8,391 nucleotides of DNA, from contig CACYDD010000297.1 of assembly GCA_902773065.1 (NCBI GenBank), positions 1-8,391 on the forward strand, written 5' to 3'. Both the position numbers and the translations under genes were made by a program. The notes under the pieces are model-generated. The model saw only the letters and a program-made list of their open reading frames with translations, ran no database searches and was not told the origin of the DNA. Of this stretch, positions 6,629 to 8,391 are shown piece after piece; positions within the stretch are counted from its first letter, which is position 1; each line of letters starts with the position of its first letter. This stretch comes from an uncultured Ruminococcus sp. (GTDB lineage Bacteria; Bacillota; Clostridia; Oscillospirales; Acutalibacteraceae).

Positions 6629-6634
6629 CCTCCC
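6629..6634 (-). promoter_or_regulatory. Shine-Dalgarno site that fixes the GTG start of dgt
   Basis: GGGAGG on the minus strand lies 9 nt before the GTG at 6617-6619. The upstream ATG at 6638-6640 would place this site inside the coding region. Confidence 0.75.
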
Positions 6635-6651
6635 GATCATTCCATCTAATA

Positions 6652-6657
6652 ATTATA
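6652..6657 (-). promoter_or_regulatory. Probable -10 box for dgt
   Basis: An exact TATAAT on the minus strand lies about 18 nt before the Shine-Dalgarno site, giving a short leader. The sequence further upstream is T-rich with no recognisable TTGACA at 16-18 nt, so the promoter is incomplete by consensus. It would also serve dnaG and the sigma genes if no other promoter exists. Confidence 0.5.
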
Positions 6658-6661
6658 TACG

Positions 6662-6705
6662 CAAAAAGATAAAAAATCCCTTTATTTTTTTATAAAATAG
6701 GATTT
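6662..6705 (-). terminator. Weak AT-rich terminator-like stem before dgt
   Basis: In minus-strand RNA AAAUCCU (6699-6705) can pair with GGGAUUU (6674-6680) around an AU-rich loop of 18 nt. UUUAUCUUUUU follows. The U tract is good but the stem is weak and the loop long. It may end transcripts from the Nudix gene upstream of the dgt promoter. Confidence 0.3.
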
Positions 6706-6804
6706 AGGGGCTAGGGACTAGGGACTAGAGACTAGAGACTAGAGATTAGAGACTAGAGGCTAGAGACTAGAGGATAGGGGGGTGGAGATCAGGGGTCAGG
6801 ATTT
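6700..6804 (+). repeat. Heptanucleotide tandem array, left arm (consensus GRGACTA)
   Basis: From 6700 to 6776 eleven heptamers follow without a phase break: ggattta, ggggcta, gggacta twice, gagacta twice, gagatta, gagacta, gaggcta, gagacta, gaggata. The pattern decays to 6804 with ggggtcaggattt still recognisable. The G-rich strand is the plus strand. Eight CTAG tetramers occur at the unit junctions. No coding sense is apparent. Confidence 0.9.
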
Positions 6805-6832
6805 GAATTTTGAAGTAATTCTGACTTCTGAA

Positions 6833-6905
6833 CCCTAAATCCTAGCCCCTGAATCCTAGCCCCTAGATCCTAGCCCCTAAATCCTAGCCCCTAGATCCTA
6901 GCCCC
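6833..6905 (-). repeat. Heptanucleotide tandem array, right arm (14-bp unit AGGGGCTAGGATYT)
   Basis: Read on the minus strand, five 14-bp units run from 6905 with alternating heptamers GGGGCTA and GGATYTA, then decay through AGGGTTCAGAAGTCAG. The array begins at the base next to the Nudix stop codon. It faces the left array, so the two are inverted copies of one heptamer theme around a centre near 6818. That centre carries a small GAAGT/ACTTC stem. Seven CTAG tetramers occur. The G-rich strand is the one transcribed into the Nudix mRNA 3' end. Confidence 0.9.
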
Positions 6906-7385
6906 TCATTCATATATCGTTATCATTTTCAGACTTTCGGGCAAATGAAAAATCTCCTTTTTCAGAAAGAGCGGATAGAAATAATTTGTTTCCAGTTCCT
7001 CAAATTTGAGCCAGTCAAAACGGTGAGCCGTTTCTCCCTCGTTTAAGATAAAGCTTTCTCCCCTTACAGGCAAATCGGTTTTTGAAATATCAACAAGAAA
7101 ATACAAGGCAAGCTCATGGTATTGCTCGCCGCCGTTATCCAGTCTGAAAAAGCCCTGTGCCAGCCAGAGCGGCCGTATGATTTCCGCTGTGATATCAAGT
7201 TCTTCTTTCAGCTCACGCAAAAGGGCATTTTCCGCTGTTTCATTGATTCTCACCCTTCCGCCCGGAAGGTAATAATGTGAAACATCGCTGTCCCTCATCG
7301 CAAGAATTTTACTGTCATGAATCATCACCGCACAGACACGATAGTTGAATGTTCCGTCTTTTGTTCTGAATGTAAGGTCTGTCAT
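6906..7385 (-). CDS. Nudix hydrolase, substrate unknown
   Basis: A 159-residue cytoplasmic Nudix-fold protein; the family hydrolyses nucleoside diphosphates linked to another group, with a metal ion. The Nudix box runs from G43 to I65: G-x5-E (E49), seven residues, then RELKEELDI (57-65). The metal-binding R57, E58, E61 and E62 are all present. The usual Gly near the end of the box is Asp (D64). The LPGG lead-in is at 40-43. The C-terminal half (LYFLVDI, then HRFDWLKFEELE) fits a small monodomain family member. Substrate choice among dNTPs, sugar nucleotides or ADP-ribose cannot be assigned. An AGGAG site lies about 12 nt before the ATG, a rather long spacing. The gene has its own promoter (7527-7555) and a 5' leader of about 135 nt. 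Confidence 0.92.
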   Translation of the reverse strand: MTDLTFRTKDGTFNYRVCAVMIHDSKILAMRDSDVSHYYLPGGRVRINETAENALLRELKEELDITAEIIRPLWLAQGFFRLDNGGEQYHELALYFLVDISKTDLPVRGESFILNEGETAHRFDWLKFEELETNYFYPLFLKKEIFHLPESLKMITIYE

Positions 7386-7423
7386 ATCACCAAGTCTCTC
7401 CTATCTTGTCAAGCTTCTTTTCC

Positions 7424-7440
7424 ACCGGCGAGCCGCCGGT
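7424..7440 (-). other. Strong hairpin in the Nudix mRNA 5' leader
   Basis: ACCGGCG-GCT-CGCCGGT in minus-strand RNA is a perfect seven-pair GC-rich stem with a three-base loop, about 38 nt before the start codon. A-rich sequence rather than a U tract follows, so it is not an intrinsic terminator. It may stabilise the leader or be part of a repeat. I recognise no riboswitch in 7386-7520. Confidence 0.55.
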
Positions 7441-7468
7441 CACTATTTCGCGCTCAATCTTATTGAAA

Positions 7469-7577
7469 ACCATCATTTATCGCCGCGTTTCAATTTAATA
7501 CTTACGGTGCGGCAATGAAGTTGTGTATTATATTAACTTGAACGCGAATTGTCCAGTGCGGTCACGCACCATCATTT
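7469..7577. repeat. Possible small inverted-repeat element flanked by a 10-bp direct repeat
   Basis: ACCATCATTT occurs at 7469-7478 and again at 7568-7577, the second copy overlapping the yigZ stop codon. The 89 bp between them hold a long imperfect palindrome: CGCGTTTCAATTTAATAC (7484-7501) against the complement of 7525-7546. They also hold a GTGCG-GTCA-CGCAC hairpin (7556-7569) and a near-consensus promoter. A flanking duplication plus internal inverted repeats resembles a MITE with its target duplication. However, the termini themselves are not clear inverted repeats, and a local duplication is equally possible. Confidence 0.4.
7527..7555 (-). promoter_or_regulatory. Near-consensus sigma-A promoter for the Nudix gene
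   Basis: On the minus strand TGGACA (7550-7555, one mismatch to TTGACA) and an exact TATAAT (7527-7532) are separated by 17 nt. The -10 lies inside one arm of the imperfect palindrome, and the -35 directly follows the GTGCG/CGCAC hairpin after yigZ. The predicted start near 7520 gives a leader of about 135 nt. Confidence 0.8.
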
Positions 7578-8198
7578 CATCTTAAAATATTTCTCATCAA
7601 TAACTTCTGATTCTACACTGCCGCAAGTGGCATCGGCAAGCTGTTTTTCAAAAGCAGACATATTTTCGGGAGCAATATGAAATTCGATGGTGACCCTCTC
7701 ACCGAAATGGGTATTGTCAATTACGCCGCCGCTGCTTGGAATCAGTCCCGATATTTTACCGTATTGGTTATAGTCGCAGCTTAAACGACAGATATGACAG
7801 TTTTGCATGGTGATAATGCCGCCTGCTTCCAGTGCGATTTTTGCCCCTTTCGTATAGGCACGTACAAGACCGCCTGCACCAAGAAGAATACCGCCGAAGT
7901 ATCTCGTAACAACAACCACCACATCTGTAATGCTCGATTTGACGATCACATCCAGTGTCGGAACACCTGCCGTACCATGCGGCTCTCCGTCGTCACTGTA
8001 ACGCTGTATGCCACTCTCACGCAGAACATAAGCATAGACATTATGCTTTGCATCCCAGTGCACTTTCTTTTTTTCTTCAATAAAGGCAACTGCTTCTTCC
8101 TCTGTCTTCACAGGACGTACATATCCGATGAATCGTGACCTCTGCTCCACGAATTCATCCTTTGCTTCTTTTTCCACCGTTTTATATGACTGCTCCAT
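7572..8198 (-). CDS. yigZ: YigZ / IMPACT (UPF0029) family protein
   Basis: A 208-residue protein of the YigZ family, conserved in bacteria and related to the eukaryotic IMPACT regulators of translation; the exact bacterial role is not settled. The N-terminal UPF0029 domain shows the family signatures RYSDDGEPHGTAGVP (66-80) and VVTRYFGGILLGAGGLVRAYTKGA (96-119). A DUF1949-like C-terminal ferredoxin-type domain covers about 140-205. Length is typical and the frame intact. The ATG has AAGGAG 9 nt upstream (8208-8213). The rpmE terminator ends only 22 nt before the start codon, and no separate promoter is visible in that gap. Expression must come from read-through past the terminator or from a promoter inside or upstream of rpmE. 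Confidence 0.95.
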   Translation of the reverse strand: MEQSYKTVEKEAKDEFVEQRSRFIGYVRPVKTEEEAVAFIEEKKKVHWDAKHNVYAYVLRESGIQRYSDDGEPHGTAGVPTLDVIVKSSITDVVVVVTRYFGGILLGAGGLVRAYTKGAKIALEAGGIITMQNCHICRLSCDYNQYGKISGLIPSSGGVIDNTHFGERVTIEFHIAPENMSAFEKQLADATCGSVESEVIDEKYFKMK

Positions 8199-8220
8199 AC
8201 TTTAGTACTCCTTCAAGCAG

Positions 8221-8252
8221 AAAAAGACGGCACATTTTTACGATGTGCCGCC
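8221..8252 (-). terminator. Intrinsic terminator of rpmE
   Basis: In minus-strand RNA GGCGGCACAU (8243-8252) pairs with AUGUGCCGUC (8226-8235), ten pairs with one G-U, around the loop CGUAAAA. UUUUU (8221-8225) follows directly. It lies 18 nt after the rpmE stop. The opposite strand lacks a T tract after the stem, so it acts in the rpmE direction only. Confidence 0.88.
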
Positions 8253-8270
8253 AAAACCGCATAATTAAAA

Positions 8271-8391
8271 TTATTTCTGATTAATGCCGTAACGCTTATT
8301 GAATCTGTCGGCACGTCCGCCTGTATCAACGAGCTTCTGTCTGCCTGTAAAGAACGGATGGCATTTTGAGCAAATTTCAACACGGATATCA
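8271..8391 (-). CDS. rpmE: 50S ribosomal protein L31 (3' part; 5' end beyond the window)
   Basis: The last 39 codons are present. The frame holds EICSKCHPFFTGRQKLVDTG and GRADRFNKRYG, the C-terminal hallmark of bacterial L31. L31 sits in the central protuberance of the 50S subunit and bridges to the 30S subunit. The CSKC pair marks the zinc-binding (C+) form, of which the first cysteine pair would lie outside the window. Zinc-replete bacteria use this form, while C- paralogues replace it under zinc limitation in some species. The gene is cut by the right edge, and base 8391 is an extra base of an incomplete codon. An intrinsic terminator follows. Confidence 0.95.
   Translation of the reverse strand, partial: DIRVEICSKCHPFFTGRQKLVDTGGRADRFNKRYGINQK

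Noticed and set aside
6700..6905. CRISPR array
   Set aside because: The repeats are 7 or 14 bp, directly abutting, with no unique spacers.
7407..7414. TTGACA-like sequence before the Nudix gene as a -35 box
   Set aside because: No -10 box can fit between it and the start codon; a full promoter exists further upstream at 7527-7555.

Overview
All protein genes in this window, and the tRNA at its left edge, lie on the minus strand, so the region reads from right to left. The gene content (L31 ribosomal protein, YigZ-family protein, Nudix hydrolase, dGTPase, primase, SigA-type sigma factor), the strong Shine-Dalgarno sites, TTG and GTG starts, AT-rich intergenic stretches and short SigA-like proteins of about 360-370 residues suggest a low-to-mid-GC Firmicute of class Clostridia. 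A Ruminococcus-like gut anaerobe fits best, but that genus call is an inference from general resemblance, not from a search.

Layout, in the direction of transcription. The 3' end of rpmE (L31, zinc-binding type) is cut by the right edge and is followed by an intrinsic terminator (8221-8252). Next come yigZ (7572-8198) and a 186-bp intergenic element with a near-consensus promoter, nested hairpins and a 10-bp flanking direct repeat. A Nudix hydrolase gene (6906-7385) follows, whose stop codon abuts a striking pair of facing heptanucleotide repeat arrays (6700-6905). Then come dgt (5615-6619, GTG start), a 19-codon ORF touching the dgt stop, a GC-rich multi-hairpin intergenic repeat (5456-5537) and dnaG (3629-5395, TTG start). 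Three sigma-70-type genes follow in tandem (3574 down to 263). The window closes with a pair of hairpins, a perfect-consensus promoter with an A-tract upstream element, and tRNA-Leu(GAG).

The main point of interest is the dnaG-rpoD segment. The usual clostridial order dnaG-rpoD is kept, but rpoD is present three times in what looks like one operon. The outer two are full SigA-type factors with the same DNA-reading residues. The middle gene is an intact, collinear but strongly diverged sigma. It keeps the residues that bind RNA polymerase core and has lost nearly all residues that read the -10 and -35 elements, together with the sigma finger. That pattern fits a polymerase-binding regulator or decoy rather than a promoter-recognising sigma. 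This is an inference from aligning the three translations by eye.

How the genes fit together: dgt and the Nudix protein act on nucleotides, dnaG primes replication and the sigma factors direct transcription. The segment therefore resembles a macromolecular-synthesis cluster, with an expanded sigma set and several repetitive elements in the gaps. No intergenic stretch exceeds 300 bases, and every gap is described in the feature list.
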